The position numbers and the translations under genes are program-made. Shown here piece after piece: positions 1 to 7,659 of a stretch of 56,920 bases of DNA. Below the pieces are notes generated by a model. It saw only the letters and a program-made list of their open reading frames with translations. It was not told the origin of the DNA and made no database searches. Where the stretch lies: the NCBI GenBank assembly GCA_947600015.1, contig CANQFX010000001.1, positions 1-56,920 on the forward strand, read 5' to 3'. Origin of the DNA: an uncultured Bacilli bacterium. GTDB taxonomy: Bacteria; Bacillota_I; Bacilli_A; RF39; UBA660. The stretch's first letter is position 1. The number at the start of each line of letters is the position of its first letter.

Positions 1-30
1 TTTCGGTGCGATTACTTTTTTTATTACCAT
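1..30 (-). CDS. 5' end of an unidentified gene downstream of veg (partial)
   Basis: An ATG at 28-30 (minus strand) follows an AAAGGG ribosome-binding sequence by about five bases and is open to the window edge, giving only ten residues (MVIKKVIAPK). In B. subtilis the genes after yabG-veg are sspF and ispE, and IspE proteins often begin with an 'APAKIN'-like segment, so ispE is possible. Ten residues cannot decide it. The gene lies 61 bases after veg. Confidence 0.35.
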   Translation of the reverse strand, partial: MVIKKVIAPK

Positions 31-91
31 ATTTTCCCTTTGTTTTTATTAGTTATCATCTACAAAGGAATTTATTCAAAAGAAAGAAACA

Positions 92-304
92 CTAATCCAA
101 AATTTCTAAATTATCAACTAATAAATCACTATAACTAAAAGATTTTACTTTGCAATCCTCTAAGGTAATAATAAAAATCGCTGGATACATTGCTGTAATC
201 ACTCCCTGGAACTCATCCACTTGATTTCTTGTACCGCGAAAACGAAAGGAATGAAGTTCTCCTTGATTCTTTTTTACTAATTCTTTCATCTTTTCAATCG
301 TCAT
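92..304 (-). CDS. veg: Veg family protein (DUF1021)
   Basis: This 70-residue protein matches the Veg family in size and in its central pattern, a basic N-terminal half followed by YPAIFIITLED and SYSDLL. In B. subtilis Veg is a small, abundant protein linked to biofilm gene expression and spore outgrowth, and its molecular role is not settled. The start ATG overlaps the yabG stop codon (ATGA), so the two are translationally coupled, and yabG-veg is a conserved pair. No terminator is obvious in the bases that follow. Confidence 0.85.
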   Translation of the reverse strand: MTIEKMKELVKKNQGELHSFRFRGTRNQVDEFQGVITAMYPAIFIITLEDCKVKSFSYSDLLVDNLEILD

Positions 305-1086
305 CTTGGATACCCCACATACATTGTTCCATTCGTAATAATTCCTCCCATTCCATCACTCCCATATTTGGTTTTTTCAATTAATCGAATCAAATCAATA
401 CTTTGATTTCTATCAGACAGCGCTAAAGAAGAAGCAATAATAGCTGGATCAAGAGCATGAATATTAATTCTTTTCGGACTAGAAGCAAAATTTGCACCTG
501 CTTTAATTAATTCCTCATAGTTTGATTGACAAGCACCAGCAATTACAATTAATTTATCTTGGCTTTTTTCATATTTTCTAGCTTCTTTAATTGCCTCAAT
601 AAAATTCTTCGTATTTTGGTAATTTCCTAAATCTTTGACATCCTTTTTTTTTGCATAATAGGCATCATGCCCAGTAATCACTACAATATCTGGCCTAAAT
701 TCTTTTAATAGTTCTTCAATCCGATAAGCCATATCCATTTCAGCAATAGTTATTCCATTTGCTTTAATATTCATATCCTTATAAAATTTCATACAACGTT
801 CTAAATAATCACTATCTCCATCAATATGAAGAATTTTTCCAGGTAAATAAAAATATTGACTACGATCTAATTGAATATCTCGTACATTTTCTTCAATAAT
901 TTGTTGATCGGAAAGATTATCATGATCTCCTTTTGCTTTTACAAGGTCTTTTAAATCGCTATCTGCATAAAGCCGCAAGTCAACTCCTTTTAATATCGCA
1001 ACATTTCCATTAATTTCTAGAATTTTAAATAAGATATCATGATTATGAGAAATACGAGTCACAAAGTCCCCAATTCTAAAATCCAA
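301..1086 (-). CDS. yabG: YabG, sporulation-specific protease
   Basis: This 261-residue protein matches YabG, the protease that processes spore coat and cortex proteins late in sporulation. It has the N-terminal 'IGDFVTR' segment, then VITGHDAYY (His140) and the block AGACQS followed by GANFASSPKRINIHALDP. Cys186 and His140 are the likely catalytic pair, since the family is regarded as a cysteine protease. The start is TTG, supported by GGAG eight bases upstream, and no ATG lies near it in frame. Length agrees with the B. subtilis protein (about 290). It lies between rsmA and veg as in Bacillus. Its presence is one of the stronger signs that this organism makes endospores. Confidence 0.92.
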   Translation of the reverse strand: MDFRIGDFVTRISHNHDILFKILEINGNVAILKGVDLRLYADSDLKDLVKAKGDHDNLSDQQIIEENVRDIQLDRSQYFYLPGKILHIDGDSDYLERCMKFYKDMNIKANGITIAEMDMAYRIEELLKEFRPDIVVITGHDAYYAKKKDVKDLGNYQNTKNFIEAIKEARKYEKSQDKLIVIAGACQSNYEELIKAGANFASSPKRINIHALDPAIIASSLALSDRNQSIDLIRLIEKTKYGSDGMGGIITNGTMYVGYPR

Positions 1087-1119
1087 ACTATCATCTCCAC
1101 TAAATTTTATTCCAAAAAA

Positions 1120-1139
1120 AAAGAAATATTACTTTCTTT
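1120..1139 (-). terminator. weak AT-rich hairpin between rsmA and yabG
   Basis: An AAAGAAA/TTTCTTT inverted repeat with a six-base spacer is followed on the minus strand by a run of T (about 1111-1119). The stem has no strong GC pairs, so it is a marginal intrinsic terminator or attenuator after rsmA. Confidence 0.35.
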
Positions 1140-1168
1140 GTTTAATTTATATATGGATTAAATTTCTC

Positions 1169-1981
1169 TTATTCACTATTGTAATACAATAACAATTCAT
1201 TTGCTAATTCTACAAAAATTTCATAACGCAACTCTTCTGCCCGTACACTTAGAGTAAAATGGTGTCTTTTTAATACCTCTTCTATAATTTCTAAATTATA
1301 TTGTTTTAAATTATTTCTTATAGTTTTTCTTTTATATTGAAAACTATCCCGTATCAACTTTTCAAAAAAAGAAAAATCCTTCATTGGAAGTAACCTTTTA
1401 GGAGAAAAGGAAAGTACCATGCTATCTACATTTGGTTCTGGAATAAATTCCTTTCTAGAAACCAAAAATTCCTTCTTTATATTAAAATAATAATTTAATA
1501 ATACACTAATGGAGCTATACTGCTTACTACCACAATTGGCACAAAATCGTTCTCCTACTTCTTTTTGCACCATCATAACAATTTTATCAAAGAAAAGATT
1601 ACTATGAATTAACTTCAAAATAATAGGTGTTGTAATATAATATGGTACATTACTAATAAAAAATAAAGTTTGGTACTTATATTTTTTGACATCTTCCATT
1701 AAATCAGCTTCTAAAAAATCTTTGAATAAAACAGATACATTAGAATTATCTGCTAATCTAGAAGCTAACTCTTCTTTCAAATCGCAATCAATCTCATAAG
1801 CTAAAACATTTGCAGCCTGTTTTGCCAACTCTTTTGTCATAATTGCTCCACCAGGACCAACTTCTATTACTAAAGAATTTTGATCTAATTTTGAAAGCGA
1901 AACAATTCTCTTTACAATATTTTTATCTTTTAAAAAATTCTGACCATATTTTTTCTTAAATTTCATATTATATTTTTCCAT
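1169..1981 (-). CDS. rsmA: 16S rRNA (A1518/A1519-N6) dimethyltransferase RsmA/KsgA
   Basis: RsmA dimethylates two adjacent adenines in the 3' end loop of 16S rRNA during small-subunit maturation, using S-adenosylmethionine. The protein begins KKKYGQNFL, the family's N-terminal signature. It has the SAM-binding motif EVGPGGAIMT and the target-adenine motif SNVPYYI (NLPY-type), followed by a helical C-terminal domain. I chose the ATG at 1981 (270 residues) because GGGG lies eight bases upstream. A TTG five codons earlier would put that sequence inside the gene. rsmA followed by yabG and veg is the usual Bacilli order, but rnmV, which normally precedes it, is absent. Confidence 0.95.
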   Translation of the reverse strand: MEKYNMKFKKKYGQNFLKDKNIVKRIVSLSKLDQNSLVIEVGPGGAIMTKELAKQAANVLAYEIDCDLKEELASRLADNSNVSVLFKDFLEADLMEDVKKYKYQTLFFISNVPYYITTPIILKLIHSNLFFDKIVMMVQKEVGERFCANCGSKQYSSISVLLNYYFNIKKEFLVSRKEFIPEPNVDSMVLSFSPKRLLPMKDFSFFEKLIRDSFQYKRKTIRNNLKQYNLEIIEEVLKRHHFTLSVRAEELRYEIFVELANELLLYYNSE

Positions 1982-2035
1982 ATATATCCCCAACAAATCA
2001 TATCATAAAATAAAGAATCATAAATTGCAATAAAT

Positions 2036-2650
2036 TTATCCTTTCAATTCTTCTTTCTTTTTAGCAATGCTCACCAGTCTTTTAATTTGAAATACAAAAA
2101 TGATAAAAACAGGTATTAAAATAGCAAGGAAAAAGCCAACAGGATTCGTCAAAAATTGTTGTATATATCCTAATTTAGGAATTTTCAAAATAACTCGTCC
2201 AAAAACATCACTTTCTCTTACTAATGATCGATCTTCAACTGTATTATTATCTCCTTTTGTACGGTATACATACTCTCCTGTTTGTGCTAATTGTTTTCCC
2301 ACAATACGATGAGTCACTGTCATGCCAGAATAACTAGGATCAGAGGACGTAAAAGTAATAATATCTCCAATATTCAAGTCTCCTTTTTCTACTCGCTTTA
2401 CAACAATAGCATCCTTTACTTTTATTGTTGGTATCATACTTGGAGAAACAATTACATAAGCATTAAATAACGGATTTTTATGATTTCCTAGTTTCGTGTT
2501 ATAAAATAAATCTCCAAAATAATATAGAAAAAAGAAAAAGAAAGTAATTAGGAAGAAAAAAAGGGCAAGTAAAAAAGCACGGAAAATAAATTTACTAATA
2601 TATTGAAACTTTTGAAAAAAAGTCAATTGCTCTGAATTAATATTTTCCAT
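2036..2650 (-). CDS. sipW: SipW-type signal peptidase I (family S26B)
   Basis: A 204-residue membrane protease that removes signal peptides from exported proteins. A hydrophobic segment (about 24-46) precedes the catalytic box VSPSM (Ser71). The general base lies in THRIVG (His114), which marks the ER-type/SipW branch; ordinary bacterial type I peptidases use Lys. The later box KGDNN with a downstream Asp is also present. A second hydrophobic segment ends the protein. The start has AAGGAGG upstream. SipW-type enzymes usually sit beside their own substrates, and the two genes just upstream encode exported proteins of one family, so they are the obvious candidates. A hairpin at 2743-2768 separates sipW from them, so it may also have its own promoter. 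Confidence 0.9.
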   Translation of the reverse strand: MENINSEQLTFFQKFQYISKFIFRAFLLALFFFLITFFFFFLYYFGDLFYNTKLGNHKNPLFNAYVIVSPSMIPTIKVKDAIVVKRVEKGDLNIGDIITFTSSDPSYSGMTVTHRIVGKQLAQTGEYVYRTKGDNNTVEDRSLVRESDVFGRVILKIPKLGYIQQFLTNPVGFFLAILIPVFIIFVFQIKRLVSIAKKKEELKG

Positions 2651-2742
2651 GACCCTATTCCTCCTTCCCCTAGTTTATTTTATTATAATACTTATGTGAG
2701 AAAAAAACTATGATTTAGAAAGAAAAAGAAAAAACTTTACAC

Positions 2743-2768
2743 AAAAAAAATAACCATTGCAGTTATTT
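2743..2768 (-). terminator. intrinsic terminator or attenuator before sipW
   Basis: On the minus strand AAATAAC, a short loop and GTTATTT lead into a run of eight T. It lies 13 bases after the stop of the 199-residue exported protein, so it would end or attenuate that transcript before sipW. Confidence 0.65.
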
Positions 2769-2781
2769 AATTTCATTTAAA

Positions 2782-3381
2782 TTATTTTGCTTTAGCATAA
2801 GCAAATACTTGTATAGTACAATGATATTCGCCTGTTTGCGGAAGATTTCCACTCATCCACATACGAAGACGATAATTATCATTGGCATCTTTTTTTCGCA
2901 CTACTTTTGCAAGAGACATAGCACCTTTCGGAGAACCAAAATCAGATTTTTTCGTTTGACCCTGAAAGGCCATTGGTTCAGAAACTTTTACATAACTACC
3001 ACTTTTTTGATGTTCAAGATAAACATGCAAATTATCATCTGGAATATTACAAGAAGACTTCTCTTTTACTAAAGCAATTTCATATTCTAAAGAAGCTTCA
3101 TCTAATACAGTAGAACTAATTGTAAAATCAAAATATTGATCTGCACTATCTAATTTTTTACCTTCTTTATCACTCATTACTTTTGCATTTGTAATGGACA
3201 ACTCATGATTTTCATCTGTATAAGTCAAAGAGATTCTACCTGCATCGACATCTTGCTTTATCACTTTTTTTGGTTTTCCATAAAAAATTACAAATAAAAC
3301 CATCAAGAGAATAATTACTCCCACCGTTGTTCCAATCATTGTAAATATAAAATTTTTTGATACTTTACTTTGCTCCTGCAT
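2782..3381 (-). CDS. membrane-anchored exported protein, candidate SipW substrate (B)
   Basis: I do not recognise a named family for this 199-residue protein. It has a short basic N-terminus, one hydrophobic segment (about 11-31) ending just before YGKPKK, and an extracellular domain of about 165 residues predicted to be rich in beta strands. Its end (YRLRMWMSG, then GEYHCTIQVFAYA) resembles the end of its upstream neighbour (LRLRIWLSD, then RSFSIQIRG). Both also share a YEIAL/YELYL strand near the middle, so the two are paralogues. The start has GGGAG nine bases upstream, inside the end of the neighbour. Placement next to a SipW-type peptidase suggests, without proving, that it is a TasA-like surface or fibre protein or an accessory of one. 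Confidence 0.6.
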   Translation of the reverse strand: MQEQSKVSKNFIFTMIGTTVGVIILLMVLFVIFYGKPKKVIKQDVDAGRISLTYTDENHELSITNAKVMSDKEGKKLDSADQYFDFTISSTVLDEASLEYEIALVKEKSSCNIPDDNLHVYLEHQKSGSYVKVSEPMAFQGQTKKSDFGSPKGAMSLAKVVRKKDANDNYRLRMWMSGNLPQTGEYHCTIQVFAYAKAK

Positions 3382-3385
3382 AAAT

Positions 3386-3964
3386 CTAAACTCCCTTTCC
3401 TCTAATTTGAATTGAAAAACTTCTATCTTCTAGCGAAATTACATAAGCATCAGAAAGCCAAATGCGCAAACGGAGTATTTTTTGTTCGTGAGGTTTTAAA
3501 GTTCCACGATAAAGCAATTTCCCTGAGGAATCTTTTTTCGCGACTTTTAAATCATAATAACTAGGTATTTTATTTTCTTCATAACCTTCTACTGGTTGAT
3601 TATTCTCATCTGTTAAGTAGCACTTAATATAATTTGACTTTATCTCTTTTTCTACTTCTTTTTTTGTTAAATATAACTCATAATTAACTTTATAATCAAC
3701 ATCTGATTTAACTACAAATTCAGAATATCCATAAATCAAATTATTTTCTTGGCCATCTACTAGTTTGCGACCAACAGTATCAGAAATTGGTAAACGATTT
3801 TCTATCTGTAAATTAATTGTCCCAGAAATACTATGTAGGGAAATAGCAGCATCTAAATTAATATTTTTAAAAAGATACATGTAAAGAGCAACCCCAAAAA
3901 TCACAATACACCCAAGGATTAAAAAGAAAACACGAACCATTCTTCTTGAAAAGTGTTGTTTCAT
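3386..3964 (-). CDS. membrane-anchored exported protein, candidate SipW substrate (A)
   Basis: An unrecognised 192-residue protein with a basic N-terminus (MKQHFSRRMVRV), one hydrophobic segment (about 11-31) and an extracellular domain. That domain contains NYELYLTKKE, IKCYLTDENNQPVEGY, a GTLKPHEQK turn and LRLRIWLSD. The pattern (strand, strand, 'TLKP' turn, RLRIW) is shared in outline with the next gene. I chose the ATG at 3964, which has AGGACGG upstream, over the longer frame. It is the first of the pair after tatD, and in B. subtilis this position between tatD and rsmA holds yabE and rnmV. Function is unknown; export and surface location are inferred. Confidence 0.6.
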   Translation of the reverse strand: MKQHFSRRMVRVFFLILGCIVIFGVALYMYLFKNINLDAAISLHSISGTINLQIENRLPISDTVGRKLVDGQENNLIYGYSEFVVKSDVDYKVNYELYLTKKEVEKEIKSNYIKCYLTDENNQPVEGYEENKIPSYYDLKVAKKDSSGKLLYRGTLKPHEQKILRLRIWLSDAYVISLEDRSFSIQIRGKGV

Positions 3965-4045
3965 AACATCCGTCCTAACAAATAAAATAGAAAATATCAC
4001 ACGATTTTTCTACCCCTTATAATTAACTAAAGATTATCATAAAAA

Positions 4046-4801
4046 TTATGTAAAGTCAAATACCTTTACGGCATTATCCGTAGTAATTTCTGCAACCGTC
4101 TGCAAATCTGTATTACAAGCCTCCGCTATTTTTTCTGCAATAACTGGAATATATTTTGAACTATTCTTCTTACCGCGAAATGGATGTGGAGTTAAATAAG
4201 GACTATCTGTTTCTAACACAATAAAATCTAACCCTATCTTTTCTATCACTTGAACTAGATTACTGTTCTGAAAGGTTACAACGCCACCAATGCCTAAATA
4301 AAATCCCATGGATTGATAAATTTTAGCAGTTTCATAGCTACCACTAAAACAATGAATAATTCCTCTTACTGAAAATTGTTTTAATATTTCAATTGTATCT
4401 TTGGTTGCATCTCTACTATGAATAACAACAGGAAGATGTAATTCTTCTGCTAATGCTAATTGTTTTTTAAATAACAAAATTTGCTCTTCTCTTGTTGATT
4501 TATCATAATGATAATCTAAACCAATTTCTCCAATTCCTACTACATGAGGAGTAGAAAGCAATAATTGTTTCAAAGTTTCTAAATCTTGATCATTAATAGA
4601 AAGAACCTCTTCTGGATGATACCCTAACGTCAAATAAATCATTGGATATTTCATTGGAAATTCGATTCCTTCTTCTATGGATTCCTTACTACATAAAGAA
4701 ACAACAATCTTATCAATCCCTGATTCAATATTTTCTTTTATTACGAAATCAATATTATCATAATCTTCCTGAGATATATGACAGTGTGTATCAATAAACA
4801 T
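4046..4801 (-). CDS. tatD: TatD family metal-dependent deoxyribonuclease
   Basis: A 251-residue member of the TatD branch of the amidohydrolase superfamily, whose members are metal-dependent DNases acting on 3' ends. Metal ligands are visible in FIDTHCH near the N-terminus, GEIGLDYHYD, PVVIHSRDA, GIIHCFSGS and ETDSPYL. The frame could begin three codons earlier, but that ATG touches the AGGAG sequence, while the ATG at 4801 has it nine bases upstream. It follows metG with a small membrane gene between them; metS-tatD is a conserved Bacilli neighbourhood. Confidence 0.93.
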   Translation of the reverse strand: MFIDTHCHISQEDYDNIDFVIKENIESGIDKIVVSLCSKESIEEGIEFPMKYPMIYLTLGYHPEEVLSINDQDLETLKQLLLSTPHVVGIGEIGLDYHYDKSTREEQILLFKKQLALAEELHLPVVIHSRDATKDTIEILKQFSVRGIIHCFSGSYETAKIYQSMGFYLGIGGVVTFQNSNLVQVIEKIGLDFIVLETDSPYLTPHPFRGKKNSSKYIPVIAEKIAEACNTDLQTVAEITTDNAVKVFDFT

Positions 4802-4831
4802 TAAACACATCTCCTAAATAAAAATAATATA

Positions 4832-5005
4832 TTAATGGTGTTTGCTCCAACGATATATTTTAATTTTAATATAATAAAAAGTAACTACAAAAAAGTAAAT
4901 GACATCGATTATGTTTTTCTCTTCAAAAATATAAATAATTAAAAAAACTGCTAATGAAATATACATACTATCAAGAGAGAACATCTTTTCTAATTTGTTT
5001 TGCAT
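4832..5005 (-). CDS. small membrane protein, 57 residues
   Basis: A short open frame begins at an ATG with an excellent ribosome-binding sequence (AAAGGAG, five bases before the ATG) and ends 30 bases before tatD. It encodes a basic N-terminus (MQNKLEKMF), one or two hydrophobic stretches (about residues 15-28 and 33-46) and a basic end (KIKIYRWSKHH). I do not recognise it. The strong start signal and tight fit between metG and tatD favour a real gene of the tatD operon. Confidence 0.6.
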   Translation of the reverse strand: MQNKLEKMFSLDSMYISLAVFLIIYIFEEKNIIDVIYFFVVTFYYIKIKIYRWSKHH

Positions 5006-5113
5006 AAATTTCTCCTTTAAATATATTTACTACAAAAGCGACTGCATTTCCACTATATCATAGAAAAAAAGCAAAAGAAAAAATTTTCTCTTACTTTTTA
5101 TTATATTGACAAT

Positions 5114-6655
5114 TTATTTTACATTCTCTAGAAAAAACTTTTCCTTATCAATTCTTTGAAACAATGGAGATGGACTACCTAAATGATAAGATAGATTTTC
5201 TTCAAAAGTAGAAATTTTACAATTTGTATTTAATTGTTCTAACATTTTTTGACTAGTTTCTGGCATAAAGGATTCTAATAATAACGCACTAACACGAATA
5301 GATTCTAACAAATGATAAAGTACCGTTTCTAAACGGTCTTGTTTAGAGTCTTCTTTTGCTAATACCCAAGGCATTGTTTCATCAATATATTTATTTGAAA
5401 GACGTAATAGTTGAAAAATTTCTGTAATAGCATCACTAATCTGCAATTCTTCCATTTTTTCACTTACAACTCGATTTAGAGAAGAAATATGAGCAAGAAA
5501 TTGTGAATCGATCGTTTCTTGTACCTTCTTATTAGAAATATGTCCCTCAAAATATTTATTTCCCATAGAAATCGTTCTTTGAACTAAATTTCCTAATACA
5601 TTAGCTAGTTCCCCATTAATTCGATCAATTACCAATTCATAAGTAATATTTCCATCACTAGAAAAAGGAATTTCATGAAGTAAATAAAAGCGAACAGCAT
5701 CTACACCAAATTCTTTAACTAAATCATCTGCATAAATAACATTTCCACGAGATTTACTCATTTTATCGTCATTCATTAAAAGCCACGGATGGCCAAATAT
5801 TTTCTTAGGCAATTCCAAACCTAAAGACCATAAAAAGCAAGGCCAATAAATACTATGAAAACGAATAATATCTTTCCCAATTAAATGTAAATCTGCTGGC
5901 CATCTTTTTTTAAATTCTTCGGTTTCATTTTCTACATCATATCCAATATTTGTAATATAATTTGTTAATGCATCCAGCCAAACATAAACAACATGTTTGT
6001 CATCAAAATCTACAGGAATTCCCCATTTTAACGATGTTCTAGAAACACATAAATCTTGAAGTCCTGGCTTTATAAAATTATTTATCATCTCATTCTTCCT
6101 AGATACTGGTTGAATAAAATCAGGGTGCTCCTCAATATACTTTTCTAAACGATCTTGGTACTTACTAAGTCGGAAAAAATATGCTTCTTCTGTTTGAAGA
6201 GAAACTTCTCTACCACAATCCGGACACTTACCATCTACTAACTGAGATTCTGTCCAAAAAGATTCACAAGGAGTACAATAAAGGCCCTTATATTCTCCTT
6301 TATAAATATCCCCATTTTCATACATTTTTTTAAATATATGTTGTACTACTTTTTCATGATGTGAATCTGTAGTACGAACAAATCGATCATAACTTGTATT
6401 CATTAAATCCCATATCGTACGAATCTCTTTTGCAACACTATCAACAAATTCCTTAGGGGAAACATTTGCCTCTTTTGCTTTTTCTTCTATTTTAATCCCA
6501 TGTTCATCTGTACCTGTTTGAAAATAAACATCATAACCTTGATATCTTTTAAATCTCGCAATTGCATCAGCTAAAACAATCTCATACGTATTACCAATAT
6601 GAGGTTTTCCAGAAGTATAGGCAATTGCCGTTGAAATATAATAACTTTTTTTCAT
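5114..6655 (-). CDS. metG: methionine--tRNA ligase
   Basis: A 513-residue class I aminoacyl-tRNA synthetase that charges tRNA-Met. The HIGH-type motif is PHIGN (19-22), the KMSKS loop is intact (298-302), and a zinc knuckle is formed by Cys127, Cys130, Cys144 and Cys147. The anticodon-binding domain follows. The protein stops at 513 residues, without the C-terminal EMAP-like tRNA-binding domain that many bacterial enzymes carry. The gene is preceded by a T-box leader with a methionine-type specifier, so it should be induced when uncharged tRNA-Met builds up. Confidence 0.97.
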   Translation of the reverse strand: MKKSYYISTAIAYTSGKPHIGNTYEIVLADAIARFKRYQGYDVYFQTGTDEHGIKIEEKAKEANVSPKEFVDSVAKEIRTIWDLMNTSYDRFVRTTDSHHEKVVQHIFKKMYENGDIYKGEYKGLYCTPCESFWTESQLVDGKCPDCGREVSLQTEEAYFFRLSKYQDRLEKYIEEHPDFIQPVSRKNEMINNFIKPGLQDLCVSRTSLKWGIPVDFDDKHVVYVWLDALTNYITNIGYDVENETEEFKKRWPADLHLIGKDIIRFHSIYWPCFLWSLGLELPKKIFGHPWLLMNDDKMSKSRGNVIYADDLVKEFGVDAVRFYLLHEIPFSSDGNITYELVIDRINGELANVLGNLVQRTISMGNKYFEGHISNKKVQETIDSQFLAHISSLNRVVSEKMEELQISDAITEIFQLLRLSNKYIDETMPWVLAKEDSKQDRLETVLYHLLESIRVSALLLESFMPETSQKMLEQLNTNCKISTFEENLSYHLGSPSPLFQRIDKEKFFLENVK

Positions 6656-6695
6656 ATTTATAACTCCCTTCTTTTCAATGAAATAAATTATGCAA

Positions 6696-6929
6696 ATAAA
6701 AAAATTATTATAATATAAGGACGAAAAATATTCGCGGTACCACCTTACTTTATAATAACTTTCTATTATACACTTGAATAGTTAACGCCTATTTACGACT
6801 ATACCTACCTATCGATATAGTAGTTCAGAAGCCATATCTTATTTTTCTATTTATTCTCTTTTCCACCATCCGAGTTCTCTTTTATAAATTTCCTAAAAAT
6901 AAGACTCTCCGTCATAACTTTTAAGTTAT
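6696..6929 (-). promoter_or_regulatory. T-box riboswitch controlling metG
   Basis: The conserved T-box sequence AAGGTGGTACCGCG is present on the minus strand at 6733-6746; its UGGU would pair with the ACCA end of uncharged tRNA-Met. Upstream, the leader has the stem I apical motif GGATGGTGGAA, a long pairing CTTATTTTT/AAAAATAAG, and a specifier region in which ATG (6833-6835) precedes TTCTGAAC. Downstream, GCGAA pairs with TTCG before CCTT and an AT-rich run with seven T (about 6698-6704). Together these are the expected alternative terminator and antiterminator. The ATG specifier is read from position, not from a folded model. Confidence 0.92.
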
Positions 6930-6935
6930 GGCCAT

Positions 6936-6964
6936 AGTATAACATAGTTTTTCTTATTCTTCAA
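6936..6964 (-). promoter_or_regulatory. sigma-A-type promoter for the metG T-box transcript
   Basis: On the minus strand TTGAAG (6959-6964) and TATACT (6936-6941) are separated by exactly 17 bases. The -35 element overlaps the stop codon of spoVT, so the T-box transcript starts about 7 bases after the -10 element. Confidence 0.75.
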
Positions 6965-7484
6965 TATGTTTTCCTAAAAATTGAGACGCAACTTGAACTA
7001 ACTTCTCATCTAATTGACTGATATCATTTTTATCAGATATTACCAACACTAGCCCGATTGCATCACCATTCATAATGATAGGACAAATGACATAAGAAAA
7101 AACTTCTTTCTCATTTTCCAAAAGTTCTATTTCATGATTATTATATTCTACAATGTTTTTTCGTTCCTTCATTATATTTTCTAACATCTTAGAAATATTC
7201 TTATCTAAATATTTTTTTTTCAAATTCCCAGACACGGCAACAAAACGATCTCGGTCTGCTATCAAAATGTTTTTTTGAATTGTGCTATGAATAATATCTG
7301 CTAGTTGTTTTGAAATTTCTTCTATATTAGTCATTTTTGAAAATTTTTTTAAAGCAATCATTTCTCTATCTACAAAAATCTCCAATGATTCTCCATCACG
7401 GATTCTAAGAGTACGTCGAATTTCTTTTGGAATAACAATTCTTCCCAGATCATCTACTCTTCTTACTACACCAGTTGATTTCAT
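6954..7484 (-). CDS. spoVT: SpoVT, stage V sporulation regulator (AbrB family)
   Basis: A 176-residue protein with an N-terminal SpoVT/AbrB swapped-hairpin DNA-binding domain (MKSTGVVRRVDDLGRIVIPK and LRIRDGESLEIFVDRE, residues 1-45). A GAF-like domain follows, including LIADRDRFVAVSG and PIIMNGDAIGLVLVIS. The full length separates it from AbrB (about 95 residues), and B. subtilis SpoVT is 178. In Bacillus it tunes sigma-G-dependent genes in the forespore. I chose the ATG at 7484 because GAGG lies nine bases upstream. As in Bacillus it lies close to mfd, but here one unidentified gene separates them. Confidence 0.93.
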   Translation of the reverse strand: MKSTGVVRRVDDLGRIVIPKEIRRTLRIRDGESLEIFVDREMIALKKFSKMTNIEEISKQLADIIHSTIQKNILIADRDRFVAVSGNLKKKYLDKNISKMLENIMKERKNIVEYNNHEIELLENEKEVFSYVICPIIMNGDAIGLVLVISDKNDISQLDEKLVQVASQFLGKHIEE

Positions 7485-7623
7485 ACAATTATTCCTCACT
7501 TTCTACATACTAATATTTTTCCTAGATTATTATGATTTATACCTAATATTTACCTCTCACTATTATTATAATAAATATTCCCTAAAATTCCCTTGGTAAA
7601 TATTTCCATATTCCTATAAAAGC

Positions 7624-7654
7624 AAAAAAAGAAACGTTCTTTCGTTCCTTTTTT
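7624..7654 (-). terminator. intrinsic terminator after the mfd-distal gene
   Basis: GGAACG and CGTTTC (minus strand) form a stem with a six-base loop, flanked by A and T runs so that it could work in both directions. It lies just after the stop of the 218-residue gene and would end the long tadA-dnaX-to-mfd transcript before spoVT. Confidence 0.8.
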
Positions 7655-7659
7655 ATTCT

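Noticed and set aside
5030..5100. Terminator after metG
   Set aside because: The region is A/T-rich with AGAAAA/TTTTCT pairing only; the stem is too weak to separate from background composition.
7500..7623. Sigma-G promoter for spoVT based on CATAATA near 7533
   Set aside because: The -10-like sequence fits, but no matching -35 element lies at the required distance, so a claim would rest on seven AT-rich bases.
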